A stretch of 64,000 bases of DNA from an uncultured Collinsella sp. (GTDB taxonomy: Bacteria > Actinomycetota > Coriobacteriia > Coriobacteriales > Coriobacteriaceae), in assembly GCA_900541885.1 (NCBI GenBank), contig UQKW01000009.1, positions 4,251 to 68,250 of the forward strand, written 5' to 3'. Under the pieces are notes generated by a model. The model was not told the origin of the DNA and made no database searches. It saw only the letters and a program-made list of their open reading frames with translations. Position numbers and translations under genes: made by a program. Positions 33,191 through 41,029 of this stretch are shown in pieces. The first letter of the stretch is position 1. Every line of letters begins with the position of its first letter.

Positions 33191-34288
33191 ATGTCCTCGA
33201 CCTTTGGCAACGTTTTGCACTTGAGCATCTTCGGCCAGTCGCACTCCCCCGCTATCGGCTGCTCGCTCGATGGCATTCCGGCAGGTATCGCCGTGGACCA
33301 GGAGCAGCTGCAGGCCTTCCTTGACCGTCGCGCCCCCGGTCGCGACGAGACCGCAACCAAGCGCCGCGAGGCCGACGCCGCGCACATCATCGCCGGCGTG
33401 GTCGATGGACATACCACCGGCGCGCCCATCGCCGCGATTATCGAGAACACCAACACGCGCTCCAAGGATTACTCCGAGCTGCGCCGCAAGCCCCGTCCGG
33501 GTCATGCGGACTTCCCCGCGCGCGTGAAGTATCACAACATGCACGACGTCGCCGGCGGCGGACACTTCTCCGGCCGCTTGACGGCGCCCCTGTGTATCGC
33601 GGGCGGCATTGCACTGCAGGCGCTCGAAGCCCGCGGCATCAAGGTGATGGCGCACGTGGCCCAGATCGGCGGCATCTCCGACCTGCCCATGGACGACATG
33701 GTCTATCGCGAGACCGACCGCAAGGCGATCCTTACGAACGATCTGCCCTGCATTGACGCCGCCGCAGCCGGCCGCATGCGCGAGGAGATCCTAGCCGCGC
33801 GCGACGAACTCGATAGCATCGGCGGCATCGTGGAGTGCGGCATCTACGGGCTTCCCGCGGGCATCGGCGACCCCATGTTCGACGGCATCGAGAACCGCAT
33901 CGCGCAAATCGCCTTTGGCATTCCCGCCGTAAAGGGCGTGGAGTTTGGCATGGGCTTTGCCGTCGCCGCCATGCGCGGCAGCGAGAACAACGATCCGTAT
34001 CGCATCGATGCCGAGACCGGCGAAATCGAGGTCGAGTCCAATAACGCCGGCGGCATCCTGGGCGGTATTTCGACCGGCGCGCCCGTCATGTGGCGCATGG
34101 CCGTAAAGCCGACGCCCTCAATTGGCCGCGAGCAGCAGACCGTAGACATGGACGCCATGGAAAATGCCGAGCTCTCGGTCCACGGCCGTCACGATCCCTG
34201 CATCGTCCCGCGCGCCGTCCCCGTTGCCGAAGCAGCCGCCGCCCTCGCCATCTGGGACGCCCTCCTCGAGGACGCCGCCCAGCGCTAA
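33191..34288 (+). CDS. aroC: Chorismate synthase
   Basis: FMN-dependent last step to chorismate. The 365-residue protein starts MSSTFGNVLHLSIFGQSHSP, the family N-terminus with its conserved His, and contains RPGHADFPARVKYHNMHDVA and GGISTGAPVMWRMAVKPTPS. It is immediately downstream of aroA. Confidence 0.97.
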   Translation: MSSTFGNVLHLSIFGQSHSPAIGCSLDGIPAGIAVDQEQLQAFLDRRAPGRDETATKRREADAAHIIAGVVDGHTTGAPIAAIIENTNTRSKDYSELRRKPRPGHADFPARVKYHNMHDVAGGGHFSGRLTAPLCIAGGIALQALEARGIKVMAHVAQIGGISDLPMDDMVYRETDRKAILTNDLPCIDAAAAGRMREEILAARDELDSIGGIVECGIYGLPAGIGDPMFDGIENRIAQIAFGIPAVKGVEFGMGFAVAAMRGSENNDPYRIDAETGEIEVESNNAGGILGGISTGAPVMWRMAVKPTPSIGREQQTVDMDAMENAELSVHGRHDPCIVPRAVPVAEAAAALAIWDALLEDAAQR

Positions 34289-34327
34289 CCAGCCCACCCC
34301 GGGCAATGATTCACGAAAGGGGTCCCT

Positions 34328-35473
34328 ATGGACCTTGCTGACATCCGCCAGGCCATCGATGGCATCGACACCACGCTCCTCAACAGCTTTATCGAGCGCA
34401 TGGACATTGCCACCGAAGTCGCCAAGTCAAAAATCGAGATGGGCAAGGCCGTCTTCGACCCCGCCCGCGAGCGCTCCAAGCTCAACAACCTCGCCAGCCG
34501 CGCGCCCGAGCGCTACGAGGCACAGACCATCGCCCTGTTCCGCCTCCTCATGAGCATGAGCAAGGCCGAGCAGCAGCGCTACATCAACGAGCTCAAGGGC
34601 ATCACGGTGTCGCAAAAGGCCCATGCCACGGCCGCAGCTTTTAACACGCCCTTCCCCCAGACGGCTACCGTCGCCTGCCAGGGCGTCGAAGGCGCCTACA
34701 GCCAGATCGCCGCGTGCAGGCTCTTCGACGTGCCCGATATCGCCTTCTTTGAGACCTTCGAGGGCGTTATGCGCGCCGTACGCGACGGCTTTTGCGAGTT
34801 TGGCGTGCTGCCCATCGAAAACTCAACCGCTGGCTCAGTCAACGCCGTCTACGATCTGCTCGCACAGTTCGACTTCCATATCGTGCGCTCGCTGCGCCTC
34901 AAGATCGACCACAACCTGCTCGTCAAACCCGGCACCAAGCTCCAAGACGTGCGCGAGGTCTACAGCCACGGTCAGGCCATCGCGCAGTGCGCTAGCTTTA
35001 TCGAGTCCCACGACCTGCACGCCACCAAGTACCCTAACACGGCCATGTCGGCCGAGATGGTCGCCAGCTCCGAGCGTACCGATGTCGCCGCTATCGCCTC
35101 GCGCAGCTGTGCCGCGCTGTATGGTATGGAGGTGTTGGAATCCAACATCCAGGACTCGGACAACAACTACACGCGCTTTGTCGTCATCAGCCGCGAGCCG
35201 CGCGTCTACCCCGGCGCCAACCGCACCTCGCTCATGATCACCACGGCCAACGAGCCGGGCGCCCTCTACCGCGTGCTCGAGCGCTTCTACGCGCTCAACA
35301 TCAACCTCATCAAACTCGAGAGCCGTCCCATCCCCGGGCACGACTTTGAGTTTATGTTCTACTTTGACCTGGACTGCCCCTTTGGCAGCAAGGCACTCGA
35401 CGACCTGCTCGATTCCATCGACGACGTGTGCGAGAGCTTTACCTACTTTGGCAGCTACACGGAGGTGCTCTAG
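34328..35473 (+). CDS. pheA: Bifunctional chorismate mutase / prephenate dehydratase
   Basis: Makes phenylpyruvate from chorismate in two steps. The AroQ-type mutase occupies residues 1-90 (DLADIRQAIDGIDTTLLNSF, catalytic-type Arg/Lys in MDIATEVAKSKIEMGKAVFD). The dehydratase spans about 110-290 (VACQGVEGAYSQIAACRLFD, GFCEFGVLPIENSTAGSVNA, TRFVVISREP). A C-terminal ACT domain (LMITTANEPGALYRVLERFY, IKLESRPIPG) holds the ESRP motif for phenylalanine feedback. The 381-residue length is normal. The next gene starts immediately after its stop. Confidence 0.95.
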   Translation: MDLADIRQAIDGIDTTLLNSFIERMDIATEVAKSKIEMGKAVFDPARERSKLNNLASRAPERYEAQTIALFRLLMSMSKAEQQRYINELKGITVSQKAHATAAAFNTPFPQTATVACQGVEGAYSQIAACRLFDVPDIAFFETFEGVMRAVRDGFCEFGVLPIENSTAGSVNAVYDLLAQFDFHIVRSLRLKIDHNLLVKPGTKLQDVREVYSHGQAIAQCASFIESHDLHATKYPNTAMSAEMVASSERTDVAAIASRSCAALYGMEVLESNIQDSDNNYTRFVVISREPRVYPGANRTSLMITTANEPGALYRVLERFYALNINLIKLESRPIPGHDFEFMFYFDLDCPFGSKALDDLLDSIDDVCESFTYFGSYTEVL

Positions 35474-36724
35474 ATGACCGATACCGCCGCAACCCGTCCC
35501 TATGGCGTGCTGGGCCGCGTGCTGGGCCACAGCTACACCCCGACCATCTACAAGGAGCTGGCGGGGCTTGAGTACGTGCGTTTTGAGCGCGAGCCCGAGG
35601 ACCTCGCGGCCTTTATGAGGGGCGACGAGTGGGAGGGCACCAACGTGACCATCCCCTACAAGCGCGCCGTCATGGAGTACCTGGACGAGCTGAGCCCGCT
35701 GGCCGAGCGCATGGGCAACGTTAACACCATCACACGCCTGCCCGACGGCCGCCTGCGCGGTGACAACACTGACTATTTCGGTTTTCAGTGCCTAGTCGAG
35801 GAATTGGGCGTAGAGGTTGCCGGCAAGAAGGTCCTCGTCCTCGGTGCCACCGGTGGTGCCGGCACCACGGCAAGTATGGTGCTGGGAGACCTGGGCGCCA
35901 TCGTCGTACCCGTGGGTCGCACGAGCGAGGTCAACTACGGCAACATCGCGCAGCAGTCCGACGCCGCCCTGCTCGTCAACTGCACGCCTGCCGGCATGTT
36001 CCCCAACTGCCCCGACGCGCCCTGCACACTCGAAGGACTCGATGCGCTCGAAGGCGTCATCGACATTGTCTACAACCCCGCCCGCACGGGTCTGATGTTC
36101 GAGGCCGAGCGCCGCGGCATCCCCTACATCGGCGGACTGCTGATGCTCGTGGCACAGGCGGCACAGGCCGTCGAGCGCTATACCGGCCAGGTCACCCCGC
36201 GCGAGCGCATCCTGGACGTAACGGAGCGCTTGTCACGCCGCGAACAGAACATCGCGCTGATCGGCATGCCGGGCTCGGGCAAGACCCGCGTGGGTGAGCA
36301 GATTGCCCTGCTCACGGGGCGAGAGCACATCGACCTGGATCGCGCGCTTGAGGAACGCCTGGGGATGCCCTGCGCCGACTATATCGTCGAGCGCGGCGAG
36401 GCGGCCTTCCGCGAGCAGGAAACGGCGGCGCTCTCCGACATCTCCAAGCGCAGCGGCCTGGTGCTTTCCACCGGCGGTGGCGTGGTCACGCGAGACGAGA
36501 ACTATCCGCTGCTGCACCAGAACAGCAAAATTGTGATGCTCAACCGCAAGCTCGAAGAGCTCGCCCACAAGGGCCGCCCCATCACCGCACGCGACGGCAT
36601 CGATAAGCTCGCGGAACAACGTATGCCACGCTACCGCGCCTGGGCCGACCACATCATCGACTCACGCGACTGCGCCGCCAATACCGCCCAAGCCCTCCTC
36701 GACACCCTCCCACCCGCTCTCTAA
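35474..36724 (+). CDS. Fused shikimate dehydrogenase (AroE) - shikimate kinase (AroK)
   Basis: A single 416-residue frame carries two consecutive shikimate-pathway steps. Residues 1-245 are AroE: YGVLGRVLGHSYTPTIYKEL, catalytic Lys in GTNVTIPYKRAVMEYL, NTDYFGFQ and the NADP loop VLGATGGAGTTASMVL. Residues 255-416 are AroK: P-loop IALIGMPGSGKTRVGEQIAL, DLDRALEERLGM, VLSTGGGVVTRDENYPLL and an RPI lid. The linker is only about ten residues (TERLSRREQN), and the reading frame is uninterrupted. Both active sites look intact apart from the substrate loop reading GHSYTP where SLS/SxS is common. No separate aroK or aroE is seen in the window. Confidence 0.94.
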   Translation: MTDTAATRPYGVLGRVLGHSYTPTIYKELAGLEYVRFEREPEDLAAFMRGDEWEGTNVTIPYKRAVMEYLDELSPLAERMGNVNTITRLPDGRLRGDNTDYFGFQCLVEELGVEVAGKKVLVLGATGGAGTTASMVLGDLGAIVVPVGRTSEVNYGNIAQQSDAALLVNCTPAGMFPNCPDAPCTLEGLDALEGVIDIVYNPARTGLMFEAERRGIPYIGGLLMLVAQAAQAVERYTGQVTPRERILDVTERLSRREQNIALIGMPGSGKTRVGEQIALLTGREHIDLDRALEERLGMPCADYIVERGEAAFREQETAALSDISKRSGLVLSTGGGVVTRDENYPLLHQNSKIVMLNRKLEELAHKGRPITARDGIDKLAEQRMPRYRAWADHIIDSRDCAANTAQALLDTLPPAL

Positions 36725-36764
36725 AAAAACCACCACAAAGGGGACAGGCACCTTTGTGGTGGTT
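36725..36764 (+). repeat. Perfect inverted repeat between aroEK and aroQ
   Basis: The arms AAACCACCACAAAGG and CCTTTGTGGTGGTTT are exact complements (15 bases) around a GGACAGGCA loop. It could act as a terminator, but the T tract is short. The GGGGACAGGCACCTTT core looks like a dispersed palindrome family I recall from gut actinobacteria, different in sequence from the RAYT-linked units. Confidence 0.7.
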
Positions 36765-36787
36765 TCTCGACTGCAAAGGAAGCAACC

Positions 36788-37225
36788 ATGAAAGCACTCG
36801 TCATCAACGGCCCCAACCTCAACATGCTCGGCATTCGCGAGCCGGGCATCTATGGCAGCGACAACTACGACCGCTTAGTGCAGATCTGCCAGGAAGCGGG
36901 CGCCGCACAGGGCTTCGACGAGGTCGAGGTCTTCCAGTCCAACCACGAGGGCAACATCGTCGACAAGATCCAGGAGGCCTACGGCAAGGTCGACGGCATC
37001 GTCATCAACCCGGCTGCCTACACGCATACGAGCGTGGCGATCCTCGACGCCCTCAAGGCCGTTGCCATCCCTGCCGTCGAGGTGCACATCAGCGCCGTAG
37101 AGACGCGCGAAGACTTCCGCCAGGTGAGCTACGCCCGCCTAGCCTGCTTCGCCACCATCACCGGCGAGGGCCTGCAAGGCTACGCCCACGCGCTGGAGCT
37201 GCTGAGGGAACGTCTCGAAAAGTAG
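36788..37225 (+). CDS. aroQ: 3-dehydroquinate dehydratase, type II
   Basis: Dodecameric type II dehydroquinase making 3-dehydroshikimate. The 145-residue protein has NGPNLNMLGIREPGIYGSDN (catalytic Arg/Tyr block), FQSNHEGNIVDKIQEA, NPAAYTHTSVAILDAL and EVHISAVETREDF. The last block normally reads HISN; here Asn is Ala. It completes the pathway encoded in this operon. Confidence 0.95.
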   Translation: MKALVINGPNLNMLGIREPGIYGSDNYDRLVQICQEAGAAQGFDEVEVFQSNHEGNIVDKIQEAYGKVDGIVINPAAYTHTSVAILDALKAVAIPAVEVHISAVETREDFRQVSYARLACFATITGEGLQGYAHALELLRERLEK

Positions 37226-37270
37226 CCTCGCGAGCAAATCCATCAACGCGATTCACACGCTAATAATGCC

Positions 37271-37310
37271 AGTGCCGCCAGCAGCAACCTCGCTACTGGC
37301 GGCACTTTAT
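37271..37310 (+). terminator. Terminator of the aro operon
   Basis: AGTGCCGCCAG (37271-37281) and CTGGCGGCACT (37296-37306) form an 11-pair perfect stem, followed by TTATT. Confidence 0.8.
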
Positions 37311-37318
37311 TACTGGCA

Positions 37319-37324
37319 TATAAT
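37319..37324 (+). promoter_or_regulatory. -10 element of the first DUF4869 cassette
   Basis: A consensus TATAAT 31 bases before the DUF4869 ATG, just after the aro terminator. No clear -35 is visible. It indicates that the downstream pair has its own promoter. Confidence 0.55.
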
Positions 37325-37355
37325 CATTGCAGTCACACAACGTCTGGAGACGCGC

Positions 37356-37805
37356 ATGTTAAGCATCCATCTGGGGGATTACCCCGGTTCCATCTACGAT
37401 ACCGAAACCTATTTTAGGAACTCATACTTGGACTCATGGTTCGAAGACCCTATGGCCGCACAGATTATTAAAAGCGTGGACGGATCAGAGCTCATCGGTC
37501 CCCACAACATCGTAAGCAAACAGCTGGGCTCGATCACCCCACTCGAACTGTCCGGCGGCGTTAAGACGCTGCTGCTGGTGCGCAATCTCCCAAATATGGT
37601 GTTCAACGCATCCACCTGCGGAGACAACTGTGCCCGCTGGCTACTCAAGATCGGCAAAGAGCAGGATGTGATGGTGACCTTATACCACATCATGAAATTC
37701 CCCTGGAAGAGCTTTGAAATCCGCGTTGAAAACGATGGCCGCATCGTCAGAAACATGCAGGAGTTTGTCGGCGCCACGAATGACTTTTTGGATGTTGATG
37801 AGTAA
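37356..37805 (+). CDS. DUF4869-family protein, copy 1
   Basis: A 149-residue cytosolic protein I recognise from memory as DUF4869, function unknown. It is clearly paralogous to the protein at 45451-45888: both start MLS, share GDxPxxIYxTxTYFxNSYL, GVKTLLL, and the strongly conserved FNAS(T/N)CGDNCA(R/K)W block, and end with an IVxNMxE helix. The invariant cysteines in the CGDNC block (two in five residues) suggest metal or redox chemistry or a structural site. The start ATG 37356 is chosen because the paralogue starts at the equivalent residue and GGAG lies upstream. It overlaps the next gene by one base. Confidence 0.85.
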   Translation: MLSIHLGDYPGSIYDTETYFRNSYLDSWFEDPMAAQIIKSVDGSELIGPHNIVSKQLGSITPLELSGGVKTLLLVRNLPNMVFNASTCGDNCARWLLKIGKEQDVMVTLYHIMKFPWKSFEIRVENDGRIVRNMQEFVGATNDFLDVDE

Positions 37806-38806
37806 TGAAGGGAACGCATACCGTTGTCGTAGAGCGTGCAAAGGTCAAATACACACTCACGTTTAAGCGCAATATTTCCTTTATACGCGGCAACAGCGGA
37901 ACGGGTAAAACGACGCTCATCTCGATGATTCGCGACTACAACGACCGAGGACCGGAAAGCGGCGTTGCACTCAGTTGCGACGTGCCTTGCGAAACGCTTT
38001 CCGGCAGACGCTGGGAGCGCGAGCTATCGATCATCGAAGATTCAATCGTCTTTCTAGATGAGGGTAACGAGTTTATCTACTCAAAGGACTTCGCCAAAGC
38101 CGTCAACGGCTCGTCCAACTATTTTGTTCTGATATCTCGTCGCGATGCCAACGAGCTCCCCTACAGCGTTGATGAGATCCTGAAGCTAGTCAACACGACA
38201 AGTAAAACAATCAATGGCCGCAAGAGCGACAGGCGCTTCTACTCGGTGACCAAGCCGCTATATGACCACACGGCAAGTATGCTGTATCAGGATCTAAATG
38301 TTGGATTCGAGGTACCCGACGCCGTAGTTGTCGAGGATAGCAAATCTGGCTATCAATTCTACGACGCTCTTTGCAACCGACTCGGGATCCCCTGCTATAC
38401 CGCCACCGGCGTTGCGAATCTAAAACGTACGATTCACGAATGTCCCGAGCAAAACATCCTTGCTATTGGAGACGGAGCAGCATTTGGTCCCTACATCGAA
38501 AAGGTGCTCGGACAGCGCGTTTACAAGAACGTACGCTTGTTCCTCCCCGAATCATTCGAGTGGACACTCCTGCAATCTGGCCTCATTCCCAGTAACGATA
38601 TCTTAAAAATCCTCGAGGATCCCTCAAGCTATATCGAAAGCCGCGACTACCTGAGCTGGGAGCGGTTCTTCACCGATGTGTTGATCAAATACTCGGCAGA
38701 CACTCGCTACGCCTACAGAAAGGTAAAGCTCAATGAGCAGTACCTGAGGCCGCAGGCGATGAATGCAGTTGCGAACGTCTTGCCCGAGTGCCTGAAGGCA
38801 GACTAG
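37805..38806 (+). CDS. P-loop NTPase with Toprim-like C-terminal region, DUF4869 partner
   Basis: Unrecognised 333-residue protein. Residues 1-150 form a compact P-loop domain: Walker A RGNSGTGKTTLI (residues 29-40), a Walker B-like SIVFLDEGNEFI near residue 82 and a strand YFVLISRRD. There is no coiled-coil insertion or ABC signature. Residues 170-250 look Toprim-like: DAVVVEDSKSGYQFYDAL (acidic strand end) and NILAIGDGAAFGPYI (DG motif). This arrangement vaguely recalls OLD-type ATPase-nucleases but is much smaller. The start overlaps the DUF4869 stop by one base, so the two are coupled. A strong terminator follows. Confidence 0.75.
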   Translation: MKGTHTVVVERAKVKYTLTFKRNISFIRGNSGTGKTTLISMIRDYNDRGPESGVALSCDVPCETLSGRRWERELSIIEDSIVFLDEGNEFIYSKDFAKAVNGSSNYFVLISRRDANELPYSVDEILKLVNTTSKTINGRKSDRRFYSVTKPLYDHTASMLYQDLNVGFEVPDAVVVEDSKSGYQFYDALCNRLGIPCYTATGVANLKRTIHECPEQNILAIGDGAAFGPYIEKVLGQRVYKNVRLFLPESFEWTLLQSGLIPSNDILKILEDPSSYIESRDYLSWERFFTDVLIKYSADTRYAYRKVKLNEQYLRPQAMNAVANVLPECLKAD

Positions 38807-38811
38807 ATACA

Positions 38812-38844
38812 GCGGGGAGGGCCAAGTTGGTCCTCCCCGCTTTT
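38812..38844 (+). terminator. Terminator of the first DUF4869 cassette
   Basis: GCGGGGAGGGCCAA and TTGGTCCTCCCCGC pair at 13 of 14 positions around one G, followed by TTTT. The TTAC that follows belongs to the opposite-strand remnant. Confidence 0.85.
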
Positions 38845-38845
38845 G

Positions 38846-39072
38846 TTACGCCTTCTTGATCACGTACGCCAATCCAATATCGCAGGCACAGCGTACGATT
38901 GACGCGAAGAACCACGATGCTGGCAGCGTCATAAGCAGAGGCTTGCTCACGCTCGGCTCCAGCCCCCTTTGGCGCGCCGTATAACCAATCCACATCAGCA
39001 GCACAATAGCAGCTCACGCCACGGCTTCGGCCTAAACGTATACCCGGCAAGAACAAAGAACACCGGCATGTG
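38846..39072 (-). pseudogene. Acyltransferase-3-like membrane protein remnant
   Basis: Two disconnected pieces on the minus strand. The 5' piece reads HMPVFFVLAGYTFRPKPWRE, typical of the first helices of acyltransferase-3 proteins (the H-P-FF-L-G-Y pattern). The 3' piece, in another frame, reads LLMWIGYTARQRGLEPSVSK and ends with a hydrophobic helix and YVIKKA before TAA 38846. Most of the protein is deleted at a GCTGCT-type junction. This is probably a lost glycan O-acetylation gene next to the polysaccharide exporter. Confidence 0.6.
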
Positions 39073-39104
39073 AAAAAGCCCAGACCACCAAGCGGTCCGG
39101 GCTT
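39073..39104 (-). terminator. Terminator of tRNA-Arg(TCT)
   Basis: AAGCCCGGACC and GGTCTGGGCTT pair across the minus strand, followed by a run of T residues, ten bases past the tRNA. Confidence 0.75.
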
Positions 39105-39113
39105 AATAAACGA

Positions 39114-39190
39114 TGGTGCTCCATGGCGGATTCGAACCGTCGACCTTGGGATTAGAAGTCCCCTGCTCTATCCAACTGAGCTAATGGAGC
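39114..39190 (-). tRNA. tRNA-Arg (anticodon TCT)
   Basis: A 77-base cloverleaf with a perfect acceptor stem GCTCCAT/ATGGAGC, D arm GCTC/GAGC, anticodon loop CTTCTAA (TCT reads AGA) and encoded CCA. The T stem GACGG/CCGCC has an A-C mismatch and the anticodon stem one G-A mismatch, so it is slightly irregular but likely functional. Confidence 0.88.
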
Positions 39191-39236
39191 AAATAACCAC
39201 ACGCCCAAGCAAGCGCAAGCCTGTCGGGCGCAAGTA

Positions 39237-39242
39237 ATTATA
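39237..39242 (-). promoter_or_regulatory. -10 element of tRNA-Arg(TCT)
   Basis: Consensus TATAAT on the minus strand, 47 bases before the tRNA 5' end and just past the wzt stop codon. The -35 is not obvious. Confidence 0.45.
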
Positions 39243-39244
39243 AC

Positions 39245-40012
39245 CTAGTTGAACTGCTCGCGATACGCCTTGCAGACCTCATCGACCGGGCCGTCCATGC
39301 GAAGGTCACCCTTCTCAATCCAAACGGCACGCTGGCAGATGCGCTCAACCTGCTCCATGGAGTGCGAAACGAACAGAACCGTCACGTCACCGCTCTGGAT
39401 AAAGTGCTGAATGCGAGCCTCACACTTCTGCTGGAAGAACACATCACCGACGGACAGCGTCTCGTCAACGATAAGAATATCGGGCTCGGTAATCGTCGCG
39501 ATTGCAAAGGCGATACGCGCCACCATGCCCGAGGAGAAGTTCTTAAGCGGCATATCGACAAAGTTCTGAAGCTCAGCGAACTCAATAATGCCGTCAAAGT
39601 TGGCGTCGATGAACTCCTTGGTATAGCCGAGCAGGGCGCCGTTCAGATAGATGTTCTCGCGGGCGGTCAACTCGGGGTCAAAACCGGCACCAAGCTCAAT
39701 CAGCGGCGCAATGTTACCGTGCACCTTAACGCTGCCCTCGCTAGGCTCAAGCACACCGGCGATAATCTTGAGCATCGTAGACTTACCGGAACCATTGGTG
39801 CCAACCAGACCGACAACTTCGCCGCGATGAATATCGAACGAGATGTGCTTAAGCGCTCTAAACTCCTCAAAGAACAGCTCGTGCTTGGCAAGCTTGATGA
39901 AGTACTCCTTGAGGTTGGTCAGCGACTCGGACGCCATGTTAAAGATCATGGTGACGTCGTCGACCTCGACAGCCAGAGGCTGCTCGCTGTAATCAACAAC
40001 AGATTCAGTCAT
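39245..40012 (-). CDS. Polysaccharide ABC exporter, ATP-binding protein (Wzt/TagH-like)
   Basis: ATPase of an O-antigen or teichoic-acid-type ABC-2 exporter. Walker A is GLVGTNGSGKSTMLKIIAG, the signature is LKNFSSGMVARIAFA and Walker B ILIVDETLSVGD. The spacing and the N-terminal strand are those of the RfbB/Wzt/TagH subfamily. At 255 residues it lacks the C-terminal carbohydrate-binding domain that some Wzt proteins use to read chain ends. ATG 40012 has AGGAG upstream. It is nine bases after the permease. Confidence 0.92.
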   Translation of the reverse strand: MTESVVDYSEQPLAVEVDDVTMIFNMASESLTNLKEYFIKLAKHELFFEEFRALKHISFDIHRGEVVGLVGTNGSGKSTMLKIIAGVLEPSEGSVKVHGNIAPLIELGAGFDPELTARENIYLNGALLGYTKEFIDANFDGIIEFAELQNFVDMPLKNFSSGMVARIAFAIATITEPDILIVDETLSVGDVFFQQKCEARIQHFIQSGDVTVLFVSHSMEQVERICQRAVWIEKGDLRMDGPVDEVCKAYREQFN

Positions 40013-40023
40013 CACAGCACTCC

Positions 40024-40869
40024 TTAGATGTAGAGGATAAATTTGCGCTCGGACTTATGGAACACGGTATAGCCAATAATAAGCGCAAGAACCGCCCAAG
40101 CGACGCACATACCAAACGTCATAAGCGAGGGCGTAGTCTGGAACAGGAAGATATCGCGCATAAACTGCAGGTAGTTGAACATGGGGTTCGCATACATCAA
40201 GATACGCACGAGATGCGGCATTTGCGCAATATAGTCAGTCGTCCAGAAGATGGGCGTAATGTAAGTCCACGCCGTAATGACGACGCTCCACAGATGCATA
40301 ACGTCGCGGAAGAAGACCGTAAGGGCAGAGAGCATCATGCCCAGGCCCATGCAGAAGCACATAAGCAGCAGCAGGCAAACCGGCAACAGAATCAGGTGCC
40401 AAGAAGGCATAACGCGGAACCACAGCATGACGATGGCGACGGCGACCAGCGAGAAGGCAAAGTTGACCAGCGAGAAGAGCACCTTCTGCACCGGGAAAAC
40501 CCAGCGGTGCACCTTAACCTTCTTGAGCAGAGGGGCAGCGCCCACGATCGACGTCAGGGCCTGGTTAGTAGACTCAGACATGACGGCAAAGGTGATGTTA
40601 CCCACGATCAAGTACAGCGGGTACATCTCGGGCGTCATTGAGCCATTGCGGCCCTGGCCAAAAATCGTCGAGAACACGATGGCCATGACGATCATCATCA
40701 GCAGCGGGTTGAGCACCGACCATGCGACGCCCAGAACGCTACGGCGATACTTGATCTTAAAATCCTTGGTAACCAGCTGACGAAGGATAAACGCGTCCTT
40801 CTCAAATTCGTTCTTAGCAAACGTCGCAGGCAGACTGCGAGTTTCTTGTTGCTTTGTCTGATCCGACAC
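40024..40869 (-). CDS. Polysaccharide ABC exporter, permease (Wzm-like)
   Basis: ABC-2-type membrane protein of about six helices that moves lipid-linked glycan across the membrane with the ATPase encoded next to it. The family block RQLVTKDFKIKYRRSVLGVA lies just before the first helix, and FPVQKVLFSLVNFAFSLVAV and LWSVVITAWTYITPIFW are typical. I use GTG 40869 (281 residues), which has AAAGGAG eight bases upstream, not the longer frame. A -10-like TATACT at 40909-40914 could drive the pair. Confidence 0.9.
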   Translation of the reverse strand: MSDQTKQQETRSLPATFAKNEFEKDAFILRQLVTKDFKIKYRRSVLGVAWSVLNPLLMMIVMAIVFSTIFGQGRNGSMTPEMYPLYLIVGNITFAVMSESTNQALTSIVGAAPLLKKVKVHRWVFPVQKVLFSLVNFAFSLVAVAIVMLWFRVMPSWHLILLPVCLLLLMCFCMGLGMMLSALTVFFRDVMHLWSVVITAWTYITPIFWTTDYIAQMPHLVRILMYANPMFNYLQFMRDIFLFQTTPSLMTFGMCVAWAVLALIIGYTVFHKSERKFILYI

Positions 40870-40908
40870 GGATGCAACTCCTTTACTCGTAATCGTTGAC
40901 AAACGAAC

Positions 40909-40914
40909 AGTATA
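40909..40914 (-). promoter_or_regulatory. -10 element upstream of wzm-wzt
   Basis: TATACT on the minus strand about 40 bases before the permease start. The -35 match is poor. Confidence 0.4.
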
Positions 40915-40992
40915 GACCCGACGGCCATGCAAACGATTCGCGCAACAAAACTGGAGAACTAACCCACATCTTAGGATGCCAGGCCCAAACGG

Positions 40993-40998
40993 CTATAC
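40993..40998 (+). promoter_or_regulatory. -10 element upstream of the GT2 gene at 41030
   Basis: TATACT on the plus strand, 31 bases before the GTG start and divergent from the wzm promoter. Confidence 0.45.
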
Positions 40999-41029
40999 TT
41001 TCTAGGATTGAATGTATAAGGAGCATTAA

